This document shows positions 34,368 to 35,241 of a DNA stretch of 35,241 bases, one piece after another. Under the pieces are notes generated by a model. It was not told the DNA's origin. It saw nothing but the letters and a program-made list of their open reading frames with translations, and did not search any database. Position numbers and translations under genes: made by a program. Origin of the DNA: Kitasatospora phosalacinea (GTDB lineage Bacteria > Actinomycetota > Actinomycetes > Streptomycetales > Streptomycetaceae); contig NZ_JNYE01000079.1 of NCBI RefSeq assembly GCF_000717185.1, positions 1-35,241 on the forward strand, written 5' to 3'. Numbering within the stretch: position 1 is the first letter of the stretch; every line of letters begins with the position of its first letter.

Positions 34368-34383
34368 CGAAGCGGACGAGCTG

Positions 34384-35241
34384 ATGAGCACCACCACCGA
34401 CCCCGCGGCCGCCCCGCGCGACCGCGTCGAGCTGTCCATCGGCGGCATGACCTGCGCGTCCTGCGCCGCCCGGATCGAGAAGAAGCTCAACCGGATCGAC
34501 GGCGTCGAGGCCAGCGTCAACTTCGCGACCGAGCGGGCCCGGGTGCATTTCGGCCCCGGCACCAGCGTCGCCGACCTGATCGCCACCGTGGAGCGGACCG
34601 GCTACACCGCCGAACTCCCGCCCCCGCCCGCCGAACCCGAGCCCGCGCGGGAACCCGCCCGGGAGCCCGACCCCCTGCGCGACCGGCTGCTGGTCAGCGC
34701 CGCGCTCAGCCTCCCCGTCGTCCTGCTCTCGATGGTCCCGGCCCTGCAGTCCGACGACTGGCAGTGGCTGGCGTTCGCCCTGACCGGCCCGGTCGTCGTG
34801 TACGGCGGCTGGCCGTTCCACCGGGCCGCCTGGACCAACGCCCGGCACGGCGCCGCCACCATGGACACCCTGGTCTCGCTCGGCACCCTGGCCGCCTTCG
34901 GCTGGTCGGTGTGGGCGCTGTTCCTCGGCGACGCGGGCATGCCCGGCATGCGGCACTCCTTCACCCTCACCGCCGACGGCACCGACGCCTCCTCCACCCT
35001 CTACCTGGAGACCGCGGCGGCCGTCACCACCCTGATCCTGCTCGGCCGCTGGCTGGAGGCCCGCGCCAAGCGCCGGGCCGGCGCCGCCCTGCACGCCCTG
35101 CTCGACCTCGGCGCCAAGGACGTGACGGTGCTGCGGGACGGCCGGGAGACCCGCGTTCCGGTGGGGCAGCTCGCGGTCGGTGACCGGTTCGTGGTGCGGC
35201 CCGGTGAGAAGGTCGCCACCGACGGCACCGTGGTCGAGGGC
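34384..35241 (+). CDS. copA: copper-exporting P-type ATPase CopA (cut by window end)
   Basis: The first 286 residues of a P1B-type ATPase, open to the end of the window. An N-terminal metal domain has GMTCASC (Cys 24/Cys 27). A Pro/Glu-rich linker follows, then membrane helices (LLVSAALSLPVVLLSMV, WLAFALTGPVVVYGGWPFH) and the HGAATMDTLVSLGTLAAF block. The last visible residues (VGDRFVVRPGEKVATDG) start the actuator domain; the TGE, CPC and DKTGT motifs would lie beyond. It expels Cu(I) from the cytoplasm. It is preceded by its chaperone under a CsoR-type operator. Confidence 0.95.
   Translation, partial: MSTTTDPAAAPRDRVELSIGGMTCASCAARIEKKLNRIDGVEASVNFATERARVHFGPGTSVADLIATVERTGYTAELPPPPAEPEPAREPAREPDPLRDRLLVSAALSLPVVLLSMVPALQSDDWQWLAFALTGPVVVYGGWPFHRAAWTNARHGAATMDTLVSLGTLAAFGWSVWALFLGDAGMPGMRHSFTLTADGTDASSTLYLETAAAVTTLILLGRWLEARAKRRAGAALHALLDLGAKDVTVLRDGRETRVPVGQLAVGDRFVVRPGEKVATDGTVVEG

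Overview
The window looks like a chromosomal segment from a very GC-rich actinomycete of the Streptomycetaceae (Streptomyces or Kitasatospora type). The basis is strong G/C at third codon positions, frequent GTG starts, ATGA/GTGA start-stop overlaps, an LAXTG-anchored thioester surface protein, and a GlnX-GlnH-PknG signalling locus. About 26 protein genes and one tRNA are supported. No phage, insertion sequence or CRISPR signature was found.

Layout: (1) 34-1414, a divergent alpha/beta hydrolase and MarR-type regulator that share a dense array of GATG/CATC operator half-sites. (2) 1650-2989, a hypothetical protein with a GQYP-repeat tail, a very strong hairpin, and a nucleosidase. (3) 3000-3560, a gene-free, degenerate tandem duplication. 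(4) 3676-14169, one co-directional signalling cluster: GlnX-like four-helix membrane sensor, GlnH-like binding protein, an unknown helical protein, a PknG-like kinase, a PP2C phosphatase, a vWA protein and an FHA protein. Kinase, phosphatase and FHA protein each carry several zinc ribbons. (5) 14294-16335, an ABC exporter pair, then a truncated haemoglobin. (6) 16910-22453 on the minus strand: a hypothetical protein, an acyl-CoA thioesterase, EttA, a thioester-domain surface protein and a tail-less SSB paralogue. (7) tRNA-Arg(UCU). (8) 23316-27548, a TetR/GNAT divergent pair, an enoyl-CoA hydratase, and an acyl-CoA dehydrogenase divergent from a second TetR, with palindromic operators. (9) 27620-33853, an M3 peptidase, a compact family A DNA polymerase, a membrane SpoIIE/PP2C phosphatase and a PrsW-type protease. 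(10) 33986-35241, a copper module (CsoR-type operator, CopZ-like chaperone, CopA ATPase cut by the window end).

The most interesting system is region 4. In mycobacteria GlnX and GlnH sense extracellular amino acids and control PknG. Here the same input is joined to a writer (kinase), an eraser (PP2C), a reader (FHA) and a vWA protein. The kinase-PP2C-vWA triad resembles the TerY-P triads described in Ter stress systems. The shared zinc ribbons suggest that the cytoplasmic parts assemble together. That wiring is inference; gene content, motifs and gene overlaps are read from the sequence.
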